64,000 nucleotides of DNA from Verrucomicrobiaceae bacterium. GTDB taxonomy: Bacteria; Verrucomicrobiota; Verrucomicrobiia; Verrucomicrobiales; Verrucomicrobiaceae. The notes under the pieces were generated by a model. The model was not told the origin of the DNA. It ran no database searches and saw nothing but the letters and a program-made list of their open reading frames with translations. Below, in pieces: positions 33,863 to 42,743 of this stretch (position 1 is the first letter of the stretch; each line of letters begins with the position of its first letter). The translations under genes and the position numbers were made by a program. The stretch spans positions 2,046,001 to 2,110,000 of the forward strand of contig JADJPM010000001.1 in NCBI GenBank assembly GCA_016713245.1, read 5' to 3'.

Positions 33863-35673
33863 CAGAGATTCTGGCGTTTGAGTTCGCCGAGGAGGTGATC
33901 CGCCATGCGCCAGGCGAGCGCCATGATGGTGAGCGTAGGGTTTTTATCCGCCGTGCTGGCGAAGGGTGCGCCATCGGCGAGGAAGAGGTTCTTCACGTCC
34001 CAGGTCTGGCTCCACTGATTGGTCACGGAGGTCTTCGGATCAGCGCCCATGATCGCGCCGCCGACCTCGTGGATCACGCTGCCGCCGGTCTTGATGACCT
34101 TCGCCGGATCGGCATCAGCCTTCGCGGAGATTCTGCCGCCGAGCGTCTCCAGCAGCTCGCGGATGCGCTTTTGCTGATGACGCACCTGGTTTAGTTCAAA
34201 CTCCGACCACTTCCAATGAAAGCGCAGCACGGGGATGCCCCACTGGTCCTTCAAATCAGGATCGAGTTCGGCAAAGCAGTCGTCATTCGGCAGCATGGTG
34301 CCCTGCGCACCGAAGCCGAACTGGCAGCCGTAGAAGCGCCGCGCCTCCTCCAAGAGTTTTTTGCCAAACAGCACGCTCGGGCTGCCTGCGCGGCTTTCGA
34401 TGCTGTTCACGACATTCATCGAGGGCATTTGGCGGCCGGTGGTGAACTCCAAATGATAGCCCCCAGGGAATCCCAGCTCGGCTTTGCGGTTCAGATCATG
34501 CAGCGTCCACGGCACATAAGCATGTGGTCCGCCCGCGCCGTCTTCGTTGTGAACCGGCATGCCTTCAAAGGCGGGGATGTGCGCACTGAGGCTGCTGGAA
34601 ACGGAGTCCGTGATGTATTTGCCGACCTTGCCACTCGAGTTCGCTAGGCCATCGGGGAAGAGCTTCGACTTCGAGTTCAGCAGCAGCCGCACCGACTCCT
34701 GCGAACTGGCGGCCAGCACCACGACGCGGCCTTTCGCATGACCTTCGCGGCCCGTGGTTTTGTCGATGAAGGTGATGCCACTGGCCTTGCCATCCTTGTT
34801 GATTGTCACTTCGCGAGCCATCGCGTTTGGGAGGATGTCGAGATTCCCCGTCGCCAGAGCGGGGCGCAGATGCACGGTCTGTGAATCGTAGTTCGCACGG
34901 ATGGCGCAGCCGCGATGGCAATCCGTGGCCCAGAAGCACGGCGCTCGCGTGCGCATTGACTCGGCTAGAATGCCCTGGGCCTTCGCATTGTCGGGATGCA
35001 GCCTCGCGGGGATCGTTTCGGCATCCTGCGGCTTCGTGAGCACGGCGCGATGGATCGGCACGATGTGCGCCTCGACCTTTTTCCCATGCTTTTGCGCATA
35101 CAGCTCGCCCACGCGCAGCTTTGGCGCAGGCAGCAGCACACCGGGCGAGGAGTCGGGCGAATTTTCAAGGCCTTCATTCGTGCCGAAGACGCCGACGAGC
35201 ATTTCCACCTTGTCGTAGTAGGGCGCGAGGTCGTCGTAGCTGATCGGCCAGTCAAAGCCGAGGCCCCAAAGCGTGCGCGGTTTGAAATCGAGAGGTCCAT
35301 TGCGCAGCGAGATGCGGCCCCAGTGGTTCGTGCGGCCACCCATCATGCGCTGACGCCACCACTTGAACTGGTTCTCCGTTTCCGTGTGAGCATTCGTGTA
35401 AGGCTCGCCCGGGATTTCCCAGCCGCTGTGGATCGAGCAATCGTGGAAGCCGTATTGTTTGTCCGGCGTCTTTTCACCACGCAGCGGTGCGTGGCTCGGC
35501 CATTGCAGCATCGCCACCTCCGTCTGCACATCAAACGAGCGCCCCGCCTCCAGCACGAGCACCTTCACGCCCTCCATTGTCAGCGTGTAAGCCGTTTGTC
35601 CACCGCCCGCGCCGGAGCCGACGATGACGACATCGTAGTTGTCTTGGAGTTTGTCGGCGGTGATGACGGGCAT
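33862..35673 (-). CDS. GMC-family oxidoreductase (sugar dehydrogenase large subunit)
   Basis: A 603-residue flavoprotein with FAD-binding DVVIVGSGAGGGQTAY near the N-terminus, KVLVLEAGRSFD, MMGGRTNHWGR and the C-terminal FLADGAPFASTADKNPTLTIMALAWR block of the gluconate/glucoside dehydrogenase branch. With subunit 3 downstream it should oxidise a sugar or sugar alcohol, possibly at C3 of a glucoside, and pass electrons to a cytochrome. No signal peptide is seen, as expected because export goes through subunit 3. DUF1080 and ThuA genes in the window make 3-keto-sugar metabolism a reasonable hypothesis. Confidence 0.9.
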   Translation of the reverse strand: MPVITADKLQDNYDVVIVGSGAGGGQTAYTLTMEGVKVLVLEAGRSFDVQTEVAMLQWPSHAPLRGEKTPDKQYGFHDCSIHSGWEIPGEPYTNAHTETENQFKWWRQRMMGGRTNHWGRISLRNGPLDFKPRTLWGLGFDWPISYDDLAPYYDKVEMLVGVFGTNEGLENSPDSSPGVLLPAPKLRVGELYAQKHGKKVEAHIVPIHRAVLTKPQDAETIPARLHPDNAKAQGILAESMRTRAPCFWATDCHRGCAIRANYDSQTVHLRPALATGNLDILPNAMAREVTINKDGKASGITFIDKTTGREGHAKGRVVVLAASSQESVRLLLNSKSKLFPDGLANSSGKVGKYITDSVSSSLSAHIPAFEGMPVHNEDGAGGPHAYVPWTLHDLNRKAELGFPGGYHLEFTTGRQMPSMNVVNSIESRAGSPSVLFGKKLLEEARRFYGCQFGFGAQGTMLPNDDCFAELDPDLKDQWGIPVLRFHWKWSEFELNQVRHQQKRIRELLETLGGRISAKADADPAKVIKTGGSVIHEVGGAIMGADPKTSVTNQWSQTWDVKNLFLADGAPFASTADKNPTLTIMALAWRMADHLLGELKRQNL

Positions 35674-35731
35674 GAAGGCAGTCTGCTGGTTGAATCAATG
35701 GTTGCAAGCAGGGACGTTTTCCTGTTCTTCA

Positions 35732-36466
35732 ATGGGCATGAATTCTGCGGATGCAAAGACAAGACGAACAACTTCCAGATGGAGGTTCCTTCCAGTCGCG
35801 GGAGCTGTCGTTCTGTTTTGCGCGCTTCCGTTGATTCACTGTCTCCTTACGTTCGGTCTTCTGTTTCCAGAGAATCAAGCAATCGTGAGTGCCTTCTTTG
35901 TGGGCGTTCTGCTTTTTGGGGGTGCTGGTCTTGTTGCGGCTTTTATCGTGGTGCCAGTCGCAATCCTGTGTGCTCGCCGCAATTGGGACCGCCTGTTCGT
36001 GATTGTGGCTTTGGTCGTCGCCCTGACTGTCATTAGCACTTCAGTATTCAAGCGTTGGGAATCTCCACCTTCTGCTGCCCGCTACTTCCAATTAGAGTTT
36101 GGTGTCACTCTGCCACCAAGCGCACAAGAAATTCGAGTTCATCACATCCCGTTCGATGCGCAAACACTGTTCTTCTTTTCCTGCACAGCCGCTGACTGCA
36201 TAGCGTTGGTTCAAAAGCTTGGGATGAAGGAGACTACTCTAAATCCAGACGATATTCGAAGTAGCACTGTGTCCTTCGCATATCCTCTGCAAGGAACGCC
36301 AGAGGTTAGCATGTGGAAGAGCCCTCGCCTATTTGCACGCCGCAATGGCAAGACCGGACGAGTTGATAGCTTGTGGTGCGATTCGTCAGGCACGCAGGTT
36401 TACGTTTGTAGAGATTCGCTCGGTTCCAAAACTGATGCGGAGATGAATGGCGACTATTCTCAATGA
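35732..36466 (+). CDS. Unrecognised membrane protein, low-GC orphan
   Basis: About 244 residues from ATG 35732 (ATG 35738 is an alternative; no clear ribosome site). Three hydrophobic segments (VAGAVVLFCALPLIHCLLTF, VSAFFVGVLLFGGAGLVAA with its continuation, LFVIVALVVALTVIS) are followed by a soluble domain with several Cys residues (FFFSCTAADCIAL, SLWCDSSGTQVYVC). No family was recognised. GC and codon use are visibly unlike the flanking genes, so recent acquisition is likely. It stands alone, divergent from the GMC gene. Confidence 0.6.
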   Translation: MGMNSADAKTRRTTSRWRFLPVAGAVVLFCALPLIHCLLTFGLLFPENQAIVSAFFVGVLLFGGAGLVAAFIVVPVAILCARRNWDRLFVIVALVVALTVISTSVFKRWESPPSAARYFQLEFGVTLPPSAQEIRVHHIPFDAQTLFFFSCTAADCIALVQKLGMKETTLNPDDIRSSTVSFAYPLQGTPEVSMWKSPRLFARRNGKTGRVDSLWCDSSGTQVYVCRDSLGSKTDAEMNGDYSQ

Positions 36467-36472
36467 TTTATC

Positions 36473-36600
36473 TCACACCTCTTCCAACATCATCTGCGCG
36501 GCATCAGAGGTCTTCGGGCGCACGTCCATCTTGTCCCTCATCGATTTGAATATGCGGCTGAGTTGGCGCTCGAGTTTTTCGGGGCGGTGATGACTGGCAT
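36473..36600 (-). pseudogene. Possible C-terminal remnant of an unknown gene
   Basis: A short open stretch on the minus strand ends in TGA at 36473 and encodes a charged, helical-looking tail (HHRPEKLERQLSRIFKSM, then DVRPKTSDAAQMMLEEV). No start codon or upstream continuation exists, because the acetyltransferase gene ends at 36615. It looks like a gene end left by a deletion, but is too short to assign. Confidence 0.35.
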
Positions 36601-36614
36601 GGCGATATTCGGAT

Positions 36615-37550
36615 CTATGCCGTCTCGGGCATGAAGGTCGGGAACACGATGCCTTTCGCGCCAGTTACCGGTGCGGTGGATTGCGCAACGTGGAGTTCGA
36701 CATTCCGAGCACCCCACGCGTAGGCCGTGCGCACGAGCGTGGTGGCAGCGCAGGGAGCGAGAAAGACAAGTGTCTTGCCACGCAGTCCGTCGAGGGCTTT
36801 CCAAAGCAAGGCGATGGCCGTTTCTTCATCTGCAGCGACGCCGGGGCCGATCATCGTGCACGACGGATGCGTGCTCATGCCGAGGAAGCCGTTGACGATG
36901 CCGTCCGCGGCCTCTGAGACGAGCAGACGCCAGGCACCGACCTCGTTGCGCACGAAAAACGCGAAGTCCTTCTCGCGGCGGATGCCTTGCTGCGATTGCT
37001 CGAAGTCGGCGATTCGCGACGAATCGGCCAAAACGGCCTCGCGCACGCGTTCGATGCCTGCCGGCGCGGCGGCGGTCAGGCCGGTGTCAGGCACGGAGAT
37101 CAGCAGATCTTGAAAAATGGCTCCGGGGACAAACCCGAGCCGCGTGTAAAGCGAGAACGAATCGAGATTCAGCAAGCTCGACACGAGCCGTGCGTGCTTG
37201 CCGAGGCGTTTCGCCTTCTCCAGCACGAGCGACATCATCTTCTTCGCGATGCCGCGGCCGCCTGCATCCGGCGAAGTGGCGACGATGCCGATGGAGACGT
37301 GCGTTTCCCGCTCATGCGAGAAGCACACGCCGACGATCTCGCCGCTGTCCGTGCGTGCGGTGACGCATTCGCCAGGATCGAGCGCCTCATACACCTCGGG
37401 GAAAAGCGTGAAAGGCTCATGGCTGTCGCCAAAGCGGGCACCTTGGCCGAGTCTGCTCTCATACCAGTGAACGAGAGCGCGATGCAGCAGCCGTGCGATG
37501 GGCACGCGGTCGGCAGCGGTGAGAGGTGTGAAGTCGATGGTTTCGCTCAT
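36615..37550 (-). CDS. GNAT N-acetyltransferase with C-terminal extension
   Basis: A 311-residue protein. The N-terminal 150 residues are a GNAT domain, with VSIGIVATSPDAGGRGIAKKMMSLVLEKAKRLG carrying the acetyl-CoA loop (Q/R-x-x-G-x-G/A as D-A-G-G-R-G-I-A) and SLYTRLGFVPGAIFQD. The C-terminal half is a second, divergent acetyltransferase-like domain (GIVNGFLGMSTHPSCTMIGPGVAADEETA). It transfers acetyl from acetyl-CoA to a small molecule or protein; the substrate is unknown. It stands alone, with about 250 bp before the next gene. Confidence 0.83.
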   Translation of the reverse strand: MSETIDFTPLTAADRVPIARLLHRALVHWYESRLGQGARFGDSHEPFTLFPEVYEALDPGECVTARTDSGEIVGVCFSHERETHVSIGIVATSPDAGGRGIAKKMMSLVLEKAKRLGKHARLVSSLLNLDSFSLYTRLGFVPGAIFQDLLISVPDTGLTAAAPAGIERVREAVLADSSRIADFEQSQQGIRREKDFAFFVRNEVGAWRLLVSEAADGIVNGFLGMSTHPSCTMIGPGVAADEETAIALLWKALDGLRGKTLVFLAPCAATTLVRTAYAWGARNVELHVAQSTAPVTGAKGIVFPTFMPETA

Positions 37551-37747
37551 GGTTCAGAAGATTTTTGGACGGAGGTCATGCGGTGAGACGATACGCAGGT
37601 GGTTGTAAAGCTCTTCGCGGTCTTGACAGCCAATCGATGAGTCACGAGTGCTTCAAAGACTCCAGTCCGATAGAGTAATACATCAAACAAGGCAGAAGTA
37701 TGGCGGTCAGTTGGCGGAATCCTGACCCATCTCCGCCATTTCTGACA

Positions 37748-37780
37748 GAAAAAGAGCCGCGCCTGTGGATGGGCGCGGCT
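37748..37780 (-). terminator. Rho-independent terminator of the Gly-Lys peptide gene
   Basis: Read on the minus strand, AGCCGCGCC and GGCGCGGCT form a perfect 9-bp stem around an 8-nt loop, followed directly by CTTTTTC. It begins 23 nt after the stop at 37804, so it should end that transcript. Confidence 0.85.
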
Positions 37781-37803
37781 TGAAGGAGGACATGCAGGGA
37801 AAC

Positions 37804-38046
37804 TTACGGTGTCTCCGTCAGGCCTCCCTTCGTGCCTTTGCCGCCGCGACCGGGGCCGCCTTTGCCCTGGCCTTTGCCTTTTCCCTTACCCTTGCCTTTT
37901 CCTTTGCCGTGCATGGCTCCGGGGGCGGCTTCTGGCGGGTTGTCCTGTCCGGCGGCGGCCTTCATGCGGGCTCCACCGTGGGCGAAGGCGGCGGGGATGG
38001 AAACCGCGAACGCGGCGGCGATGAGTGTGATGAGTGTTTTCTTCAT
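37804..38046 (-). CDS. Small secreted Gly-Lys-repeat peptide
   Basis: An 80-residue protein from ATG 38046. MKKTLITLIAAAFAVSIPAAFA is a clear signal peptide; the mature part is basic and repetitive, with MHGKGKGKGKGKGKGQGKGG near the C-terminus. No family was recognised. A similar GKGKGK tract occurs in the PSCyt1 protein at 42744 and a shorter K-x-K-G-K-G in the neighbouring kinase's periplasmic loop. It has its own terminator, and an 18-bp regulatory box lies 53 bp before its start. A polycation could bind anionic polymers such as sulfated polysaccharides or DNA; this is inference. Confidence 0.78.
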   Translation of the reverse strand: MKKTLITLIAAAFAVSIPAAFAHGGARMKAAAGQDNPPEAAPGAMHGKGKGKGKGKGKGQGKGGPGRGGKGTKGGLTETP

Positions 38047-38098
38047 GGTGCGTTGGTGTGACCGGGTTGTTTCAGTCACGTGCCTCATGATGAATCGC

Positions 38099-38119
38099 AA
38101 AGATGACGCGAAGGTGATG
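38099..38119. promoter_or_regulatory. Regulatory box copy 1 (11-bp direct repeat)
   Basis: Read toward the Gly-Lys gene the core is TCACCTT-CGCG-TCATCTT: two 7-bp half-sites with an 11-bp period. It lies between the histidine kinase stop (38122) and the ATG at 38046. It differs from copies 2 and 4 by one base in 21. Confidence 0.75.
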
Positions 38120-38121
38120 TC

Positions 38122-39528
38122 TCAGCATTTTTTCAGCGTGAAACTCAATACGCCGCCAGTCAGCGACGCGTCGAGTCGGCAACCAATCGCACTGGCTGCC
38201 TGCCGGGCGAGCGCAAGACCGAGGCCGCTGTGGGTGCTGTTGCTGCGTGACTTCTCAGCACGCCAAAAGCGGTCGAACAAGTGCGGCAGGTCTTCTTGAG
38301 TCAGATCGGGCACCGCATTGGCGATGGTGATGCTGCCGGGATTGAGTTCGATCTCGATGGGAGTGGATGCGGGTGCGTATTCGACGGCGTTGGTGAGCAG
38401 ATTGGACAGGATGATGCGCAGCAGACGTGCATCGGTTTCCATCGAGAGTCCGGGTTCGGAGCGGAGGCGGAGGTCGAGTTGCTTGGCTTCCACCTTTTCA
38501 GCGCAGGGTTGCAGGCATTCGTGACACAGGGCGCTGAGAGCGACGGTGGAGAGTTGGAGGGCAGTCTCACCGGATTCGAGCCGGGCGAGGGTGAGCAGGG
38601 CTTCGATCAGGTTCTCAAGTTGGGAAGCAATCGCGAGCGTGTGAGCCGGAAGCTCGGGATCGGTTTGATCCGGCCATTTCAGAGCGACCTCACCGAGCAT
38701 TTTCAGTTCCGCCACGGGTGTGCGCATTTCGTGAGCGAGGTCGGCGCTGAAGCGTCTCTCGCGCTCAAATCCCTGCTCAAGACGGTGCAGCAGCTCATTG
38801 AGGGCCGCATAAATCGGCTGCAACTCAGCAGGAGCATGCGCCGCATCGAATCGCGCGTTCAGCGATGGTGCATCAATGTTCCGTGTCTGCTCGCTCAGGG
38901 TCTTCAAGGGGCGCAGACCATGACGCAGAGCCATGGTGACGAGGAAGAACGTGCCCGCTGCCGCGAGCAGGCCCGCGATGCCGATGCCACCGAGCAATGA
39001 AGCAAGCGTTCCCTCCATCTCCGAGGTTTCCTTGGCTAAAGCGATGAGGCTGGAGCCTGCACCATGTCGCCCCTTGCCCTTGGCTTTCGGTCCGCCACCG
39101 CCTGCTGCCGCTGTGCGAAAGCTCATGAGTCGAACGGCGCGGCCATCTGCGAGCACTGTGGATGAAAACACAGGATCATTGCCGGAGATGTCCAGTTTGG
39201 GCAGCGTGACATCACCGAGGCTCTCGGAGCGCTCGCTAACCTCGCCTTGGCTATTCCACACCTGATAGAATGAGCGGCCCTGAGGGTCGTGATAGTCCGC
39301 CAGACGATCTTGCAATCGCTGACCGCGACCTCGCGCGGTGCCATCCTCGGAGTCGGAATCGCCAAGTGCGGTGAATCGGGCAAGTCGTGCATCCAAGGCA
39401 AGCGCGGTGTCGATGGATTGATACAAACTGTGCCTGACACTGAAATAGATGCCCGCGCCGGTGCCGCACCACAGCACGGCCAGACCGGCGAGCAGCCAGA
39501 GCATGAGGCGCTGTTTAATGGACCTCAT
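38122..39528 (-). CDS. Sensor histidine kinase with Gly-Lys periplasmic loop
   Basis: A 468-residue inner-membrane kinase. Helix 1 (about 8-30) and helix 2 (about 178-200) enclose a periplasmic domain of 145 residues whose end is low complexity (AAAGGGGPKAKGKGRHGAGS). HAMP and the H-box follow: SADLAHEMRTPVAELKMLGE (phospho-His), the N-box LTNAVEYAP, and GLGLALARQAA (G-box). The ATG overlaps the response regulator's stop (ATGA). It pairs with the 226-residue regulator and sits among genes sharing the 18-bp box. The stimulus is unknown. Confidence 0.93.
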   Translation of the reverse strand: MRSIKQRLMLWLLAGLAVLWCGTGAGIYFSVRHSLYQSIDTALALDARLARFTALGDSDSEDGTARGRGQRLQDRLADYHDPQGRSFYQVWNSQGEVSERSESLGDVTLPKLDISGNDPVFSSTVLADGRAVRLMSFRTAAAGGGGPKAKGKGRHGAGSSLIALAKETSEMEGTLASLLGGIGIAGLLAAAGTFFLVTMALRHGLRPLKTLSEQTRNIDAPSLNARFDAAHAPAELQPIYAALNELLHRLEQGFERERRFSADLAHEMRTPVAELKMLGEVALKWPDQTDPELPAHTLAIASQLENLIEALLTLARLESGETALQLSTVALSALCHECLQPCAEKVEAKQLDLRLRSEPGLSMETDARLLRIILSNLLTNAVEYAPASTPIEIELNPGSITIANAVPDLTQEDLPHLFDRFWRAEKSRSNSTHSGLGLALARQAASAIGCRLDASLTGGVLSFTLKKC

Positions 39529-40205
39529 GCGGGACGCGCCTCCATCACATAGCCCTGTCCGCGCCGGGTATGAATCAGCGGCAGCAAATCATCACTCACG
39601 GCGATTTTCTTGCGCAGTGCACACACGGCAGAGTCCACGACGTTGCTCATGGGTGAAACGAGATCGTCATAGATGTGCTCCTCGATTTGAGTGCGCGTGA
39701 CGATCTGGCCGGCACGCAGCATGAGATACTCCAGCAGCGCAAACTCACGAGCGGTGAGGTCGAGCGTGACGCCTGCTCGGGTGGCTGCTTTCGCCGTCGA
39801 ATCGAGCTTTAAGTCGCCAATGACGAGTTCGCTGGCAGCTTTATGATAACCGCGTCGGCACAGCGCTTCCACGCGGGCCAGCAGTTCCTCCAGGGCGAAA
39901 GGTTTGACGAGGTAGTCATCGGCTCCACTGCGCAAACCAGCCACCCGATCGGTAATAGCATCCTTCGCTGTGAGGAACATGACGGGCGTGCGATTGCCCA
40001 CTGCACGCAGCGTCTTGAGGATGCTGACGCCATCCAGCGAAGGCAGCATGATGTCGAGGATGGCCGCGTCGTACGGATGATCCTCCGCCATCTCCAGCCC
40101 CTCGCGTCCGTCGCCCGTGGCATCAACCGCATAGCCACTGCGCCTCAGCGCGAGCACGATGGACTCGCGGAGGCGGCGGGAATCTTCGACCAAAAGGATG
40201 CGCAT
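39525..40205 (-). CDS. OmpR/PhoB-family response regulator
   Basis: A 226-residue protein starting at ATG 40205 (RILLVEDSRRLRES). The receiver has the phosphoacceptor Asp in AILDIMLPSLDG, with MFLTAKDAITD and DDYLVKPF completing the site; the C-terminal winged helix has LDLTAREFALLEYLMLRAGQIV and VDSAVCALRKKI. It pairs with the downstream kinase through a 4-bp overlap. An 18-bp box with 11-bp direct repeats, the layout used by this DNA-binding family, lies 65 bp upstream (copy 2), suggesting autoregulation. Confidence 0.95.
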   Translation of the reverse strand: MRILLVEDSRRLRESIVLALRRSGYAVDATGDGREGLEMAEDHPYDAAILDIMLPSLDGVSILKTLRAVGNRTPVMFLTAKDAITDRVAGLRSGADDYLVKPFALEELLARVEALCRRGYHKAASELVIGDLKLDSTAKAATRAGVTLDLTAREFALLEYLMLRAGQIVTRTQIEEHIYDDLVSPMSNVVDSAVCALRKKIAVSDDLLPLIHTRRGQGYVMEARPA

Positions 40206-40270
40206 GAGCAAATGTAGCCTGCTCGCCGCCGCTGCAAAAGCGGGAATGAGGCAGCGGCATCATGGCGGGG

Positions 40271-40291
40271 AAAGATGACGCGAAGATGATG
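40271..40291. promoter_or_regulatory. Regulatory box copy 2 (11-bp direct repeat)
   Basis: The plus strand has AAGATGA-CGCG-AAGATGA (40272-40289), i.e. TCATCTT-CGCG-TCATCTT toward the response regulator. Copy 2 and copy 4 are identical over 21 bases. It lies in the divergent gap between the regulator (ATG 40205) and the DUF4838 gene (ATG 40456), so it could serve both. Confidence 0.78.
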
Positions 40292-40455
40292 TCGATGAAG
40301 CGATGCACGTTCTGGCACGCCGAAATTTGCTTCAGGCACGGCAAGGTTTCATCCTTGCACTCGTTGACCTGAAACCTTCGGACATCGGGCTCCGCCATCG
40401 GTTTTCTCGAAGCGAAGCCGCGTCTGACTTCAAACAACAGCGTCATCCCAACCCC

Positions 40456-42603
40456 ATGTCACCAATGAATGAAATGACCGATCACCCTCACCGGACGAAT
40501 GCGAAAAGGCGCCTTTTCATCGCGCTCGCCCTCTCTTTGGCCCTCGCAGCATTCACGACCCAGGCTCAGCATGCCTCACGCATCGGTCAGCCCTCACGAG
40601 AGCTCGAGATCTTCGCTAACAGGGCCACTCTCCCGCTGATCGCCGCCGATGGCATAGCCTTACCGATCATCGTGGTCGATGACGCGCCGCCGCACACGAA
40701 AGCCGCCGCTGTCACGCTCGCGGATTGCATTGAGCGCATCGGCGGTGTGCGTCCGAAGATCTTCGAAAAGCTACCTGATCCTGTGCCTGCACGAGCCATC
40801 TGGGTCGGCCATCAACCGGCCATGGACGCCGCGTTTCCGGGCGTGGATTTCACCTTCCGGCACCCGGAGGAGATCGTGCTCGCCGCGAATGAAAACCACA
40901 TCGCCATGACCGGTCGAGACCGATGGGATCCGAAGTTCTCCACCGTTGAAGGCCGCCGCTTCCCCATCACCGATGCGCAGCAGGAATACGGCACGGCCAA
41001 CGCCGTCTTCACCTTCCTCCAGGAGCAAATCGGCATCCGCTGGCTTTACCCAGGCGAGACCGGCACCGACTACCCCGGAAAGGAATCGCTGAACATCCGG
41101 CCCTTCACGCTGCGCTATCACCCACAGTTCCGCGACCGCTCCGGCGTCTTCAACCAGCTCGAGCGCGGCTACATCAAAGCAAACCCCGAGCAGGATTGGA
41201 CGAAGCACCAGCGCCTCTTGCTCGACTCCTTCACCTTCGATGGCGGCCATTACTTCAAGGATTGGTGGGAGAAGTATGGCAAAACCAAGCCCGAGCTTTT
41301 CGCCCTCCAGCCCGATGGCACGCGCGGCACCTTCCCTGAAGATCCCCAACGTAAAAAGCTCTGCGAAGGCGAGCCGCTCGTCTGGCAGACCTGGCTCGAC
41401 GAACAGGCGAAGCACCTGGCTGCCTACCCGCATCAAGACGTGCTCTACACCATGGCCAACGACAGCTACTTCGACGGCCACTGCACCGATCCTCGTTCGC
41501 GCGCCTGGGACCCCGCCCCTTCCGAGACCGATCTTCGCGTCACGCTTTCGTGGGGGAATAACATCAAGCAGGAATGGCCGCCGCTCTCCGACCGCTACGT
41601 CCACTTTGCCAACAAGCTCTCCGAACTCGCCGCCGAACGCCTGCCCAATCACGGCTGCCTCGTCATGATGAATGCCTACGGTGAGGTCGGCAATACGGTG
41701 CCTGTCAAAGCGAAGCCGCGTGACGACATCCTCGTCGTCTCCGTGCATAACTTTTTCCTGCGCCACAAAGCCATGCGCAACGAGGAGAAGCAGATGTTCA
41801 CCGAGTGGTCGAAAATCTGCAAGCAACTCTACTGGCGGCCCAATCTCGGCAACCAAGGCGGCACTCAGACTGGTTATCCCGATGTGCCTTTCCAGCAGGC
41901 CATGGAGGACTTCCGCTTCGCTGCCGAGCACGGCGTCATGGGCATCTTCTTTGACGCGTTCTTCGAGCACTGGGCACCGAACGCGCCCTTCTTTTACCTC
42001 ATCAGCCAGCTCGCCTGGAACCCCTACGCCGACGGCAATGCGCTGCTCGACGATTACTACCGCCGCTGCTACGGCCCTGCCGCCGCGCCGATGAAGGCCT
42101 ACTGGGAACTCATGGCCCAGACCCGGCAGACCATGGTCGAAACCGTCGCTCTGCCGCGCGTCAGTCTGCTGCGCTCGCCAGTCTTCTTCACACCCGAGGT
42201 CTTCCAGCAAGCCGACACGCTCATCGGCCAAGCCAAGACCGCCGTGGCCAATGCGGACGCGAGATACGCAGCCCGCGTCGCCTTCACCCAAGCCGGACTC
42301 GATCACACCCGAGCCATGGTCGAAATCCGCGCCCTCATGCAACAGTCCGAGGACAAACCAAAAGAACGCGAAGCCATCTATGCCGAGGTCCTCAAAAAGT
42401 GGGCCGCATGGGAAACCCTCGCTCAAACTTTCCCACCACACGCCATCAACACGAAGCGACTCGGATTTGATCCGAACGCATCCCAGGCTGAACCCGAAGG
42501 AAAGAAATCGAGCAACCGAAGGATCATGGGGTTTCATCCCGACGCGCCCCTCTCGAAACGCGCCCTTCGCGAGATGTTCGGCGAGGGTTTGGACCTGGAG
42601 TGA
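40456..42603 (+). CDS. Secreted DUF4838 glycoside-hydrolase-like protein
   Basis: A 715-residue exported protein (hydrophobic RRLFIALALSLALAAFTTQAQ after a short polar head; ATG 40456 chosen, 40465 or 40474 also possible). The region with EYGTANAVFTFLQEQIGIRWLYPGETG, DVLYTMANDSYFDGHC, GYPDVPFQQAMEDF and GIFFDAFFEHWAPNAP matches PF16126 (DUF4838), a TIM-barrel-like family related to alpha-glucuronidase/hexosaminidase proteins and typical of polysaccharide-degrading Verrucomicrobiota. The substrate is unknown. It is divergent from the two-component genes, with box copy 2 between. Confidence 0.82.
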   Translation: MSPMNEMTDHPHRTNAKRRLFIALALSLALAAFTTQAQHASRIGQPSRELEIFANRATLPLIAADGIALPIIVVDDAPPHTKAAAVTLADCIERIGGVRPKIFEKLPDPVPARAIWVGHQPAMDAAFPGVDFTFRHPEEIVLAANENHIAMTGRDRWDPKFSTVEGRRFPITDAQQEYGTANAVFTFLQEQIGIRWLYPGETGTDYPGKESLNIRPFTLRYHPQFRDRSGVFNQLERGYIKANPEQDWTKHQRLLLDSFTFDGGHYFKDWWEKYGKTKPELFALQPDGTRGTFPEDPQRKKLCEGEPLVWQTWLDEQAKHLAAYPHQDVLYTMANDSYFDGHCTDPRSRAWDPAPSETDLRVTLSWGNNIKQEWPPLSDRYVHFANKLSELAAERLPNHGCLVMMNAYGEVGNTVPVKAKPRDDILVVSVHNFFLRHKAMRNEEKQMFTEWSKICKQLYWRPNLGNQGGTQTGYPDVPFQQAMEDFRFAAEHGVMGIFFDAFFEHWAPNAPFFYLISQLAWNPYADGNALLDDYYRRCYGPAAAPMKAYWELMAQTRQTMVETVALPRVSLLRSPVFFTPEVFQQADTLIGQAKTAVANADARYAARVAFTQAGLDHTRAMVEIRALMQQSEDKPKEREAIYAEVLKKWAAWETLAQTFPPHAINTKRLGFDPNASQAEPEGKKSSNRRIMGFHPDAPLSKRALREMFGEGLDLE

Positions 42604-42645
42604 GCACAGGACTCGTCGAGTGCTCGCAGCACCATCGTAGCCCCC

Positions 42646-42666
42646 CAAGATGACGCGAAGATGCTG
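42646..42666. promoter_or_regulatory. Regulatory box copy 3 (11-bp direct repeat)
   Basis: Plus strand AAGATGA-CGCG-AAGATGC (42647-42664), one base different in the second half-site, lying 77 bp before the PSCyt1 gene ATG (42744) and just after the DUF4838 stop. Confidence 0.72.
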
Positions 42667-42743
42667 GCGCGAGCGGAGGTGTGATCGCTCGATTTCTCCC
42701 CGCGCATCATGTTCACGTCATTTTCTGCCTGCAAGATGGCGTC

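Noticed and set aside
37551..37747. Possible small RNA or gene in the gap between the acetyltransferase and the Gly-Lys gene
   Set aside because: No open frame with coding character, no promoter pair and no stable structure other than the terminator at 37748-37780.
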